A stretch of 64,000 nucleotides of DNA from Pegea sp. RAD2-039 (Eukaryota; Chordata; Thaliacea; Salpida; Salpidae): assembly GCA_034620365.1 (NCBI GenBank), contig JAQGEQ010000097.1, forward strand, positions 401,502 to 465,501. Direction: 5' to 3'. Numbering within the stretch: position 1 is the stretch's first letter; the number at the start of each line of letters is the position of its first letter. The notes under the pieces are model-generated. The model did not search any database and was not told the origin of the DNA. It worked only from the letters and a program-made list of their open reading frames with translations. This document shows positions 12,331-26,067 of this stretch, in pieces. A program made the position numbers and the translations under genes.

Positions 12331-14467
12331 AATGAAAATCGAAAGCAATAATCTCAAATCCTGGACATTATTGAAAAATACTTTTTTAAGTAGGAATTTT
12401 AAAACTTTTAATTTGTATTTACTAATTCTATCATAAACGGCTGCTCAAAACTAATTCTACATCCACAAGATTAAATCTACAAAATTATGTCGCCTTTCAT
12501 CACGAATAAGAAAAGATAAAAGACATAAAATTAATAAGATTAAGAATTAAAATTTAGTTTCATCTATTTTAAGCCGAGTAAAAGTAAAAGGATAAATCAA
12601 ATTATTTACAAGTTAGTTATTTATCTGTAACTTAAAATAATTGATTTCAAAACAATAAATTTATTTTTAAACTAACAAAGTTACTGTATTAAATGTAGCA
12701 ACTAAAATAAAGCTTTTTGAAGAATGACTAAAAAAATTATTCGGCGTTCAGTAACATAGTTTTATTTTGAGGTTAGATAATCTAAAACCACTTTTTTTAA
12801 TTAATATTTTTTTATAAGGTATTTATTTATGTTTATATATTTGATTTAAGAATATAATTTAAACGAAATAAGTTTACAGAAAAACTTAAATGTTAAACTT
12901 ATTTATTTTGTTTTTAATACTGGCGAAAACATATTTTATCTCATAACTGAAATATGTTATCTTATGGTTTTTATTTATTTGTGAGAAGAGCAGATAACTG
13001 TATATATAGATAACATACTTTCAACTGTCAACATATTTCATTAGAATTACAAATTTACCTTTATATTTATATTTACTTTATTGTTTATTATTATATATAG
13101 TTATCTATTTTAAACTATTATATAATAATGATAATTTAAATCTACGGTAATATTCTGAACTTTAAAAAAGTCAGAATAATATTTTCTTTATAAAATGTAA
13201 AACTTTTAGAAATGTTATTGAGTATTTATTTAGATAAAAAATAACCAACTATTATGGCTTCTATCATTTAAGTCGTTTTGTTTTGAAGTAAGTTTACAGA
13301 CTTTAATGTTTAATGTCACTTCTCATAAACTATTTTTTCTAATTTAGGATTTTTTATAAGTTTTTTTTTCAAGCTTTTAATTGATTGAGTTGATAAAGTT
13401 ACAACACATTGTAAACACTTTGAAATTGTTTATCAGTTTTTTATTTATTGTTATTCGTTCGTAATTTTATAAATTAAAAAAAAGATTGATTATTATTTTT
13501 TAGTAATCAATTATTTTAAGATTTCTACGATTTAAAATTACGAAATTTATTTATATTTTTTTTTATTTTGTAATTTTTTATCAATTTATCTGTTGTTATT
13601 CCAGTTTAGGAGCAAATTTCTTAAAAACTTATTTCAAGTTTTGTTTTGAAACAAGTTTTTTATGATATTTTACTAATTTTTAGAAATAAACCATTTGATA
13701 TGAGTTTGATTTAATTTTTATTTAAAATATTTTTATTAAACTTTAATATTTAATTAAAACCACTTCTATTTTGTCAGATTATAAAACATTTCAGCTTTTA
13801 TCTTTATTTCAATCTTAAATTTGCTAGTATGTTTGTTTATGCAAATTACTTTTGTTATTATTTCAAAAATATTTTGTAAAAATATTTAAACTTGAACTCG
13901 CACTTTTAAACGATGTTATTTATTATTATTACTTTTTGTTTTGAAACTAATTTCTTAGAATTTAAAATTTTTCATAATTTTAATCATTATGTAAAATCAA
14001 TTACTTTTTGTTATTTTATTTTATGCTAAAACCAATTTTAATTATTTGAAATCACGTAATTAAGTTTTCTACTTTTAACTTTTTCTGCTAAAATATTAAA
14101 TTTGTAATTTTCTTTATATTCTAAAATTAAAAACTTTTTAATGAATATTTAAATTAATACTTTAATAAAAATGAAATTTTTTTTAATTATAATTATTATT
14201 ATAAATGTATTTAAAGATAATAATGATAATTTTATATTTTAATTATTATAAATTATGATAATTAAGACCTTTTGATTATCTTTCTGCTCATATTGTTTCT
14301 GTTGTAAGAAATGTAGAATTCGTCGCCCGCAGCCACGTGTTGAGTAAATATTTTTTCTTTAGTAGAAATTAATCAAATAAATTAACACAAATGTAACTAA
14401 TATCTTATTAATTTTTTATCAGATATCTGAACTAAGTTATCAACGATTAATTGCAGATTACTAAGAT
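12331..14467. other. A/T-rich spacer upstream of the insulin-receptor-like gene
   Basis: Very A/T-rich with no supported coding sequence or RNA gene. The last few hundred bases must contain the promoter and 5' leader of the receptor gene, but no core element stands out from the background. Confidence 0.6.
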
Positions 14468-17400
14468 ATGAAAATTGTCTTCTGTTTTATTTTATGTTTG
14501 ATTATAACCGTTTGTACAACCTCTGAAACTACAAACTCAACTGATATCGAGTTAAAAAACTCAAGTGCTATTGATCTTACAAACTTAACAAGACATCAAA
14601 TTGAAAACTTATCTGCTAGTGAACTTGAAAGTTTATTTGGAAACTCATCTGCTAATTATGAGAACACTACCTTGGGTGATTGGTCTTCTTACTATAATCA
14701 AAGCTTGAAGTGGTTTAGAAAGTTACATTATGAAGGACCAGGTAAACAAATTTGTATTTTTGTGAATCAATTTTTTTAATAGAAGTTTTTAAGAAATTTT
14801 AAATTTTTTTAATTGAATTTAGTTTTTTTTTTTTTTGATATTTTGTAAAATCTTCAACTTTTATCCAACAGTTTGTGAAGAATTTTATTCAGAAGGTTAT
14901 AACTTCACAAATCTGATGGATATATATAAAAATTGTAAATATATCCAAGGATCTATAACTTTTTTTATGTCAAAAGTAAATCAGAATTATAATAAAAAAG
15001 ATCTTGAAAAGTAAGAAACAATTTCAAATAATATTTTCGAAATATAAACTTTGACATTCAGATAATTGATATTTATTTTGTAGTGTGTCATTTCCATCAA
15101 TTAGACAAGTTTCTGATTACGTTTTGATTTATGATACTTATGGTTTTACTTCTTTATCACAATTGTTTCCAAATCTCAATGTAATTAATGGAAATACACT
15201 TTACATGAACAAATACGCTCTTGTAGTGATGAGAAACCAAGACTTACTAGAGGTAAACCCCTAAAAACGTTTTACTAATCCATCAGTTTAAGATTCCCAG
15301 CAAATTTTCTAATTATTTTCTTTTTCAAAGATTGGTTTGGACAATTTAACTCATATTCGTAGTGGAACTGTTCGAATTCAAGGAAATCGTGCTCTTTGCT
15401 ACTTAAGAACTGTTAATTGGGGTTTATTGGGTGGTGTAAGTACAAAATATCAGCTGATATTCAGACTTTCAAAGTATATCAATCTCAGAAAACAAACCAA
15501 TTTCTGAGTATTTCGAAAAAAGTGAACTTTAATAAAGATGAAGCTTGTTTAGATGTATGTCCTGAGATATGTCCTGAAAACTGCTGGGGTTTCAACAGAT
15601 GCCAAAAACGTGAGTTTAGTTTAAACACCAGAATCCTAATCTTACATCTTACATCCTCAGCTGCATGTCCTTCAGCATGTCCAGATGCTTGTGCCCTAAA
15701 CGGGTCTTGTAGTTGCCATGAGGAATGTTTGAGTGGTTGTGTGTTAGGGGGTGATGCAAGTGAATGTTTCGCTTGTAAAACTTACACAAACGTCGATCGA
15801 TGCGTGTCTAAATGCCCTGAAGGCCGTTACTTAGTAAGTTGGTGATTGTGAAACGCGAAACTTCTCGCTGCTGAATCGTGTCACCAAATGACGTCATCAT
15901 TAATTAGTCGAGAGTTTGATTAAGTTCTTTTTACAGAATAATCAATCAAAGGTTTGTTTGAGTGCAGACCATTGCTCAAAATTAGGTTGGTTCATATATG
16001 ATGACGCTTACTGCGTTAAAAGATGTCCTAGCGGCTTCCGCATCAACAACGCTAGGTGTGAGAAATGTGTCAATATGAGCTGTCCGATAAGTAAGATATG
16101 AATTTGTTGAAGTGGAATCTTCATCAGAATCTTTTCTAGTTTGTGAATCACATTCCACTGAAGTATTAATTGAGAATCTAAACGCGGCAAAACACTTTCG
16201 ACATTGCGAGATAATTCAAACTCGTCTCGTCTTTCAAATGTCTCATCTTAGTAAGTGATCTTCTTCAAAAAAGTCTTCTTCAATCTTAAAATCTCCCAGA
16301 TGATCATATATATGAAGAACTTGAAGATATTTTTAAGAATGTTGAAGCAATTTCAACACTTGTTGTTCGTCAATCAAATCTAGACTCACTGAAATTCCTC
16401 AAAAATTTAAAACGAATTACTGGCGAAGGTGATTTTACGATAGTCAGGTTAGTGGAAGATATCTGATGATGTAGAGCTTGTTGTGATTCTTCTAAATCTT
16501 CTAGAAATGTCCCATATAGTCTGTATATACTTGATAATAAAATGTTAGGGGATCTGTGGTTCGAAAAACCTTTTTCTGAAGTCAATCTTAATATCACTGG
16601 GCGAGTGTTTATCAATTTCAACCCTTATCTATGTAAAGATTACATTGATTTTGTTCGTAATTGTTCTTCTGAAGTAGAAGATGATACAGACATCTCACCG
16701 TTGACAAACGCACCTTCTTGTAAGTCTACATCTTATCATATCAAATATTTGATTGAAATTCAACTCTTTTTACAAAACTAATCTCTGTCAGGTCTTGTTA
16801 TTCCGATGAATATCAGTGTAAACAGTACAGCTAGTCTACATAAACCTGGTAAGTCACAAGCCAACTTTTATTGGACGCAACCATCGATACCATCTCAACA
16901 CAACTACGGATATTACATTTATTACAAACGATCGTTAGTAGCTTCACTTGCTGTTTGTAAATATTCTAATGTTGCTCCTTATATAGAGAATACAAAAACG
17001 CGACTAGAAGAATGAGAGATGAACACGATTCATGCCAGAGAACAAGGTCTGTGTCCCTGTCAACATCTTCATCTTATTCACTTGTTACTTTCAGTTGGAA
17101 ATTGCACACGATGCTCTCAAACAGCAATAGCGCTCTTATAGAAGTTGATGCTTATACACAATACGCTTACTTCATCAAAACAAAAGTTCCTCTAACTGCA
17201 TCAACAAGGGTTGAATCAGATATCCAATACTTTAAATCTTCAATAGCAGGTATCTCATCCGTTATAATGTCCTAATCTTCATCATATGTTGTTTGTAGTA
17301 CCACTATCTCCTAAATATCAAGTAGTCAAAGCATTGAACTATAGTACCTTGAAAATTTACTGGAAAGAACCAGAAGTCAGAAGTGGTCCTTTTTCTCATT

Positions 17401-20400
17401 ACGAGATTCAAGTGAAACGTCTTTGTGAGGACACAACCGCGATTCGAAGTTTTAAAGGATGTGCACGTGATCGTGAGTCGATGACGTCATCGTCTCTTTT
17501 ATCTACATCTCATTTATTTTAGTTCATAAAAAAACGGATGATGAAAATGAAGAAGCATCTGAAGATTCTTCTGAAGACCCTTTCCCGGTTAGATCTTCTG
17601 ATTTATCATTTAAATTCTGATCTTTAAATTGTTCTTAGAGTTGTATCGAAACCTCAGATTATGATAAAACCCCATCAGAAAGACCTCGGAACTCGTATCT
17701 CAATGTAAATAATGAGATGTATGATTTTGACAACTCAATTGTTGACTCTCTCTTCCCACCGTGAGTACAGATCTGTGTCTTGAAGATCTTTCAATCTTTT
17801 TGTTATCTAGTGTTCTTAATTCTGGTCTAGAAGATTTGATTTTCAACAAATCACTTTCTCCATCTTCAAGAAGAAGAAGAGATATAAGCAATGAGACTTT
17901 ATTAGAAAAAGATGCCAACCAAAAGACTTCATCTTTCTTTACTTGCTTCCCACAAGGTCTCATCCATCTCTTCTACAAATTAAAGTCTTAAATAGCTCTT
18001 TGTAGGAAACATGTGTAAGCCAGGATCGATTAGCTTTACAACAAACTTGACAGAATACTACCTTACTGGGTGAGTGTTTCTTGTTTTTATGAAAATTTTC
18101 TTGAATTTGGTTTGAAACAAATATTTTGGTTGAAAAACCGCGGAACATTAAAACAATTTCTTGCATATAACCACCTCAAAGTTTAAAAAGAAAACTAAAA
18201 CAATCTCATTTCATCACATCTGCTTCAAACTTTTACTTCAGTTAACCTCAACTTTTACAAAACTAGTTTGAGATATTTGTATATTTTCATCTAATTTCAA
18301 ACCTTATCTAAAACTTTTATCTCTCATTATTGATGTTCATTTATATATAAAATTTGCTTTTTAAACTAAAATTATTGGTTGTAATAAAAAGCTACAAAAC
18401 AAATTGATCTACTTTAAGAATTTTCAAAAATGTTATTTTAAAGCTAGTAAAAAATATAGGTCAAACCTTTTTGCGGTTTTACAGCTCCAAAAAAAATTGT
18501 TTTTTATTTCATTGAGCAAATAACTAAAACGAAATTAAAGTTTTATACTAGACTGACAACAAGTTTAATTACAAGATGAATTTACACTTGTATATGTGTG
18601 AAAATACGTTTGTAGTTGTGAAAATACGCTTGTAGTTGTGAAAATACATTTGTAGTTGTGAAAATACATTTGTAGTTGTGAAAATACGCTTGTAGTTGTG
18701 AAAATACATTTGTAGTTGTGAAAATACATTTGTAGTTGTGAAAATACGTTTGTAGTTGTGAAAATACATTTGTATATATCACCTTCTGTTTGCAGTTTGT
18801 GTCATTACACTGAATATCAAGTATCAGTTGCTACTTGCATTACAAACCCAAAGACAAATGCTGTGATTTGTACAAGCCCAAAAGTTATTGGTCAATCAAA
18901 TAAAAGAACTTTACCAAAACCTGATGTAGATGTTGTAACAAATATCAAAACCCAGGTAAGAATGAATCAACTAATTCGTTTGTTTCAACGCCAAGTCGGA
19001 TTTCTTTCAAGATTTTGTAATTTTCAGATTAATGGAACCGACCCAAAGACTTTATTAATTACCTTCACTCCCCCAAATGACCCAAATAGTTATGTGAAGT
19101 ATTATGACATCTTATTCACTCACAAATTCACAGTTAGTTTCATTTCCGGGGATTTTATTCCTATTTCCACAAATATTTTCTTTTCAGGGGCACTTTGAAT
19201 CAGAATGTTGTTCTTATTGGGAATACATTCAACAAGACATGTGTGTCATTAAACTAACCAAGACTGGAGAATACCAGCTACAAATTGAAGCTGTTAGTTT
19301 AGCTGGACAACAATTTGCTGTCAAATCCGAGATAGTCGAATTTTATGTCCCTGATGACAGCCCACAAACTCATCTTCTACAGATCATAGTGATGTGTTTA
19401 GCAGTCTTACTAGTAGTATCAGGGTTTGGAATTAGCATCTACATCAAGAGGTATGATCTTCAACTCCTCTGCAAATATTAATCAAATGTATCAACAGGAA
19501 CAACTCGAATAAGAATAAGAGGTCGACGTATCTGATGACAGTCAACCCGGAGTACACGAGTGTGGGAACCTATGTCCCAGATCTTTATGAGATCCCAATT
19601 GATAATGTGAAGACCTCGAGGCTGATTGGGAACGGGGAGTTTGGAGAGGTGGGGACGATTTTGTGGTTTAGTTGATGATGTAACTGGTTTTGTGGTTTAG
19701 GTTTATGAAGGAATCGTAAAAGATATTCTAGAAGGGGAGACAGAGACGAGGGTAGCGGTTAAAACGCTTATCGGAAACGAGAACCCTTTAAAAAGGTTCT
19801 TTTTGTTGTAACCACGTGACATACTTTGAAAGATTTCCATGGCAACACAAGCTTGATTTGTTTTATAGACAAGAATTTTTGAAAGAAGCAAGTACAATGA
19901 AAGAATTTAATTCGTATCACGTGGTACGTTTACTTGGTGTTGTTTCCATAACTGATAAACCGATGGTGATTATGGAGTATATGTCTAATGGAGATCTCAA
20001 AGCTTTCCTTCGCAGTTCTAGAAGTGATGTAGAAGTAAGCGATGACAGCTTCTATTTCTTTATTTGCTTCAACAACAAACCGATCTTTTAAAACCTCAAA
20101 AATATTTGCATTTCTTTATTTTCACCTCAATATTTTCAACTAGAATAAAGCAAGTTCAATAACCTACCAACAAAAGCTACAAATGTGTGCTGAGATAGCA
20201 GATGGCATGGCTTATCTGTCAGATTGTAAATTTGTCCATCGAGATGTTGCTGCCAGGAACTGTCTTGTCCACGAGGACTTGACTGTCAAAATCGGGGACT
20301 TTGGACTGACTCGAGATGTCTATGAGACTGATTATTATCGAACTGAAAGAAGCCGTGAGTCACAGGTCTTGAACTGACAGTTTTTCAACGAATCTTGTGA

Positions 20401-21154
20401 ACAGGGATCATGCCCGTCAGATGGATGTCTCCTGAATCTTTAAAAGATGGGGTCTTTAACTCTCAAAGTGATGTCTGGTCCTATGGAGTGGTCCTTTGGG
20501 AAATTGCCACACTTGCTGAACAACCGTACCAGGGCAAGCAACATGCTGAAGTGACTCGATATGTGATTGATGGTGGATATATGGAACGACCAAAGAACTG
20601 TCCTAAGAGACTGTAAGTCCCACAACTTCTTCTGATTTCTACTTCAAATTCTTTTTTTTTCAGTTATGAAATGATGTTGAGTTGCTGGCATTATAATCCT
20701 TTAATGAGGCCAACATTTTTTGAGATTGTTTCATCATTTTCAACTTGTGTCCATGAAAACTTCACTAAAAATGCTTATGTCTATCAACATCAGTAAGTGT
20801 TCTTCATCTTTCTGTCTCCTCATCTAATCTTTGATCTTCTTCAGTCCTGGTAAAAATCTTGATGATCTGTCGGTTCTTGATGCAGAAAATCAACTGATTC
20901 AATCGAAAGTGGATAAAAATTCACTAATTGAAGCTTATCAGCGAGAAATGAATCTTAACGGGAATATTTACTCCGACCAACATATGTCTGTTGGTGACAC
21001 AGAAAAGACAAAAGCCACTTTGGACGTTCTTGAACGGAACCTTCGACATTCAACAACATTTGAAACTGATAAAGTTCCTTCTTATCATGATTGTTTAGAT
21101 GTTCCTTATACTCCAGCACATTTTAGTGAACCTAACCAACCCAGCAACTTTTAA
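14468..21154 (+). CDS. INSR: Insulin/IGF-receptor-like tyrosine kinase
   Basis: Plasma-membrane receptor for insulin-like peptides, built from many short-intron exons. In order: a signal peptide ([19 protein letters not shown]), an Asn-rich leader, L1 ([20 protein letters not shown]), furin-like Cys-rich region (about 15540-16090), L2 (about 16130-16720) and three fibronectin-III modules. A furin site, SSRRRRDIS (arginines 17869-17880), would cleave alpha from beta. A single membrane helix (about 19374-19450) and the juxtamembrane NPEY (19544-19555), which binds IRS/Shc-type adaptors, follow. The kinase has [41 protein letters not shown] (three activation-loop tyrosines) and [10 protein letters not shown]. 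The C-terminal tail is short and ends at TAA 21152-21154. The insert before the furin site is unusually acidic ([15 protein letters not shown]). One intron holds a minisatellite. Chordate INSR, IGF1R and INSRR cannot be told apart at this distance. Confidence 0.95.
18598..18775 (+). repeat. 20-bp minisatellite, about 9 copies, in a receptor intron
   Basis: The unit GTGAAAATACATTTGTAGTT recurs head to tail with A/G and T/C variation at two neighbouring positions (ACAT, ACGC, ACGT). It lies in the intron between the post-furin-site exon and the third fibronectin-III exon of the insulin-receptor-like gene. The open frames it creates on the minus strand follow from the period and are not genes. 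Confidence 0.92.
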
Positions 21155-22879
21155 TCATTTATTAAATGATTTTCTTAAAAGTTAAAACTGTTTTTATTCA
21201 TTTTTCTTAATTTTACAATTTAAATTTATCGTTTAATTCACCAAAAGCACTTTTTTCTCATTCATATCAATCAATTAAACAAGAAAAAAAAGTCAATTAA
21301 TTAGGTTCCAACTTTTTACACCTTCATCTAATCTTCATTACAGACTTATTGTGTTTTACACTTTTTTATTCATTGTATTTCCTGTAGATATTTGTGTCTG
21401 TTAAAAACTGAGATCTAGAAGAAGTCTTTTCTACTACAAACCGCAAAAATAGCTTAAATACTTTTGTAACTCAATAAAAAATACATCAGTAGCTATAATG
21501 AAAAATTGTAAATCTCCAGATGGTGCCACCTTGTTTTTTTTTGTCTTTTATGTTTGTTTTTTTCTTCTGTAAATACTAACACAAAAAAAATCTTGTTGTC
21601 AATCACTCGGCAACAGTTAGTCGTGTTGTTGATGATGATAATAAAGCATTTAAATAGAAAAATTGTTTTTAATTTTTTTCAAATAACTAGATTTGAAATT
21701 GAGGAAATATTAGAAGAAAAGTAACTTTTTTGAGGTTTTGTCAAAACTGAAATTATTACTTTTGAGAAAAATTTTTTTTAGCTCGTGATGTTGATTGAAA
21801 AAAACAGAATTTTTGATGAGAATTTTCGCGAAAGTTGATTAGATAATCTTAATGAATCCGTCACGCTTGATTGAGTCCGCTCGTGTTTTTAACTTCTAAT
21901 TTCCTTCCTTTAAAACTGAATGATAAATTATCAAGACATCCTTCGATTTTGCTTCTTGTTTTTCAATGTCAATTCTTCTCGCTTTACTCTCTAGCGCCCC
22001 CCACCACCACGTGACCGTTACCTTTATAACTCGAAATTTGTAGAAAGCTGAAAAAGCGTTCAACAAAACGCGAGCGCGTGTGACGTCATCAAGTTGTTGA
22101 TCATATGATTTGTTAGAAATTGTTGTAGAAAGCTAACAAATAAAGTAAGAAAATAAACCATCAAAAAAATAAATTAAAATTTAACTAAAAGATAACTATT
22201 TTTTAATTAATATTTTTATAACATCACTTTTGTAAATATTTAAATTATTTAAAAAAACAAATTTTGGAATTTTTTTCTTTTCCTGTTTATTTGTTCCCTG
22301 AAAACCTGTTGACTTTTGACCTACTCTTACAACTTGTGTTTTTGTGCTTCTCGTGAAATAACAACTCACAAGAGAACAGATCGAATGAAAAGTCTGATAA
22401 AAGATTTTTGTGATAAAATTGTAGAAATCTATTTTTTAAACTTCAAAATTTTGACAAGAAAATTGATTTTTTTGAAATTAGAAAAAATGTTTTTGTTGTC
22501 GTATTAGAAAAGTTTTTAATAAACTTTTTTATAAGCTTGATATAACAAATACTCGAAATATTTCAGATATTTGAAGCTCTCCAAGTTATTTACTCAGATT
22601 AAATTGGGAACTTATAGGTCATGCATGGATTTCGGGGAAAACTTAACTAAAATAAATATTTTTAAATTTGAAAATAAATTTTATTATAAAGTTTCTTACA
22701 AAAAAATACAAATTTGAAAATAATTTCTTTTATTTCACAGTTTATAAAGCAAAGAAAATCTAAAGATAAAATATTTAGAAGAATAAGGAACAAAAGATAT
22801 TGATGAAGATCATTTATCTTCAAGTTTATTGTTGGTTGAGAAGATAGTTTTATAAAAAACTTAAAAAAGTTTTCAGGAA
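21155..22879. other. Convergent intergenic region between receptor and DNAI2
   Basis: Holds the 3' ends of two converging genes. The likely receptor poly(A) signal is at 21640. A less A/T-rich patch at about 21850-22090 includes CCCCCCACCACCACGTGACC and a TGACGTCA site, a CRE-type palindrome. This may be regulatory, but TGACGTCA also occurs inside introns elsewhere in the window. No coding exon is supported. Confidence 0.5.
21640..21645 (+). promoter_or_regulatory. Likely polyadenylation signal of the receptor gene
   Basis: AATAAA about 490 bp after the stop, preceded by T-rich sequence. An alternative AATAAA lies near 21473. Confidence 0.4.
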
Positions 22880-25800
22880 TTAGTTCTGGTTATCCTGGTT
22901 GCTTGGCTGAAAGCAAAAAAAGTAAAAATAAAATCTTTAAAAATTGTTGATAAAATAGTTTTTAGTGAAAACAATTTGGTAATTAAAGGATAATGTGGAA
23001 ATTGAAAGAGGATAAATTGATACTTGAAGAAAATTGCCTCTATTTTCTACCCACGTGTCTCTTAGATGTTACAAAATAATTTGATTAATCCTAAAAGATA
23101 AGGAAGTTGAAAGAACGTCTTCCAACTTTACGGTTTTAATCAAAATTTTTGTTGTTTTGAAGAGAATTTTCGAAATGAAAAAATTTTAATTTGATTCAAA
23201 GTAAACATCAAAAGCTAATTTCTATATTTCATATTTTTGAAACAAATATATAAAAAAAACAGGTTTGGAAATGATAATTGAAGTAAACAGCTGATCTTAA
23301 ATTTAAATTATTCGTCACCTTTTCACTGTTAACATCTTCATCATTAACTTCTTTGCTCTTATTACGAAGAGACGCTGACTCCACCTCTTTCTCTATCGCC
23401 TTAAAAAACTCTTTTTCTGCTCTTTGAATCAATTCTTGTTCCTCTTCAGTGATACCTACAATAGATTTGTTACATTTTGAAAAGGAATTTTTAATAATTA
23501 CAACTTTCTTCTTCTGATAATGAGCAAATAAGATAAAATTATATCTTGTTGATAAAATTGGAAATAAAACCAACGTCATTTCGGTTGAAGCGTTTGAAAA
23601 ATATTAACTATTTTAAAAGATTATACAATAATAGAGGTATATAAGTGGATTTTAATTACACACGAATGTCTAGACTTTTACCAAACCCACATTGATTCCT
23701 CAAAAGCTGAATTTATTTTGAGGTTTGAAACTTTTAAATGTAATTCCAAAGGTCAGATACCTGTTTTCATTTCAGTTTGATCATTCGTTTTGAGCGCAAT
23801 TTGGGATTGGGTCTTCTCTTTCAACCTCAGTTCGCGATGTCTCGCTTCTAAGATCTTTTCTCTCTTTGCTTCCCGTTCAAACATCTGAATGATCAGGAAG
23901 ACACGTAAAAATGAAGTTCTTTGAAACAATAATTCGGCCACAAAAGTCAATTAACAAGTTTCAAGTTACCGCTCCAACTAAATTCTTTTCATTTTTCTGT
24001 AAAGTACACAATCCAGAAGATAGTTCCAATATTGTTGTGGTTCCTGAATGAGAGCCGCACGCAATAACTCTTCCGGCGTCATGGACTCGCATAGATTGGA
24101 TCGCCTCATCACAAACCTTTCAAAAAAAAGAGGTTAGAAAAGAAATTTTTCATCAAAAGTTTTTGTCACCTGGACACTTAATGTTGGGTCGTTCTGTTTG
24201 AAGATATAGTCCCAAACGTCCAGGCTTCCGTCCATCTTAGTGGTGAAGAAGACTCCGGGGCGCAAAGGACTCCAAGCACCATCAGTAAGATAAGAAGAAT
24301 GAAACCTTTAAATTGTAATCGTAACCACGTGACTTGGTCATCCACAAAACCTCACTTGGTCCACATGATACAGGACTCTCTAATGTCCTCGGACCACACT
24401 CTAGCTGTCCAATCACCAATACTGAGAAAGTTTTTAGGGAAAAACGGATTTCTTTGAAGGCTGTACACCGGTCCGTAATGACCTGGGTAGGTACAAACTA
24501 TCTTCTCAGCCGGTGTCTTTGCTTTGCGGTTACAAGAAATAATCAATCCTTGTTCAGTTCCCACCATAAACTTAGTTGGCTGAAAATAGATCTTCCAAAT
24601 GATCTGTAGATGAAGATATGGGGTCTCACCATAGTCGGCTCGTACTCTAAGGAGTAACCACCAATCGCATTATCTAACATCAGCTTCTTGCTTGGATCTA
24701 AGATCAACTTCTCAGTCGGCTCTCCAAGTTTTCGGATGTCCCACCATAAGACCTGAGATCGAGAAGTAGTCTCGTGTGTTTTTGATTTATCTTTTCGGAG
24801 TTTTAGGAATTTATATGTTTAATTTGGGACACAAAACTAAAAAGTCTCAAATATAATTGATTAAAATAAGATGAAAATCAAACCTGTCCATCAGTTGATG
24901 TCGAAAAACAGTCTGTCCCGGTCTTAGACTGCAACCAAATGGTCTTGTAGACAGGGTCACGATGACTGTGTTCAATAGGAGACATCTCAGTCGGATGACT
25001 CCCCTTACGTGTGTCCCAGAACGCTAAAAAGAATCATCTTTAAAATCAACTTTGATAGAAATCTATTAATTTTGATTTAAATTGTTTTGAAACATCAACA
25101 ATTTAATCTTCTTAATCTAAAGATAAGCTTTCAAACCTAATTGTCCGTTGTAGCATCCTCCAACTAAAACATGGGAGTCCTTAGGATTATATTCAAGACA
25201 CACCAAAGGAGACACAGGTTTTAGGGTCTGTTCTGGTTTATTGGGATTTTCTGTAAAAAATCGAATTAGAAAAAGTTTATTTTGTGAATAGATAGCAACT
25301 AACCAACATCCCAAATATACGAAGCATACGAAGAGTCAGCATTATTCCGTTGAAACTCTAAATTAGAGTAAGCTACAGCTATCTTCCTACAACCGTCTGG
25401 ATACCAAGACAATGAAGTCGCGCTTCTTTTAAACTGATTTGGATCTCTAATTAAATTAAAGAATCAAATTTCTGATCATTCTAGGCATCATAGAACCTAA
25501 AAACGTTGATAGTCTTAGCTGAAGGAGCTTCATCATTTTCAACAGCTTCAACTTCATCAAAATATTCTTCGTAAATATCAACAGCATTGTTTTGTCGAAT
25601 ACAATGTTCCATCACCTTAAAAATACAAAAAATATATTAGTTGTGATTTAAAAAAGATTTTGGAAACACTAACACTTCCTAACTGAGTCAAGGCGTTGAT
25701 GTATGAGTCTTCCTTTTCTACTTTCTTTCGAAATCTAATTGTTTGTTCAACTTCTTGAGAATTCACATCTTTAGGCCACCCTCCTTCTACGTGATTTATT

Positions 25801-26067
25801 CCTCTATTTTCAGTCTCATATCTTTCTGTATTAACCTACAAAAATACTGGTTTGTTGTTTGAGATATTTGAGACTAATTACTACCTCATGTTCAGACATT
25901 TCTTGTACGCATTGAGTAGCAACGTCACATGGATTTCTTTCTATAAACTCTGATGTAAGTGAATTATCAGGAGCAACATCTACATGTAATTCAGCTGGTC
26001 TATCAGTAAAGTTACATTGTCTACCAAATTCAGAACGTTTTTTTGTATAAACGTAAACTATTTCCAT
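22880..26067 (-). CDS. DNAI2: Axonemal outer-arm dynein intermediate chain 2
   Basis: WD-repeat intermediate chain of the ciliary outer dynein arm, which docks dynein heavy chains to the A-tubule. The start is certain: [20 protein letters not shown] (from 26067) is nearly the vertebrate DNAI2 N-terminus. Exons then give [18 protein letters not shown], the beta-propeller blocks [38 protein letters not shown] and [20 protein letters not shown], and the C-terminal helix [18 protein letters not shown]. The tail is Glu-rich. The 3' end has two readings: splicing at 23310 to a short exon ending in TAA at 22880 (PSNQDNQN), or reading on to a stop at 23229. I prefer the spliced form because the donor and acceptor both fit and keep frame. 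The gene is evidence of motile cilia or flagella in this organism. Confidence 0.94.

Noticed and set aside
18569..18782. Minus-strand open frames of 66 codons
   Set aside because: They consist only of the 20-bp minisatellite read in different frames.
22316..22507. 63-codon plus-strand frame
   Set aside because: It has no ATG at its beginning, A/T-biased lysine/phenylalanine text and no family resemblance.
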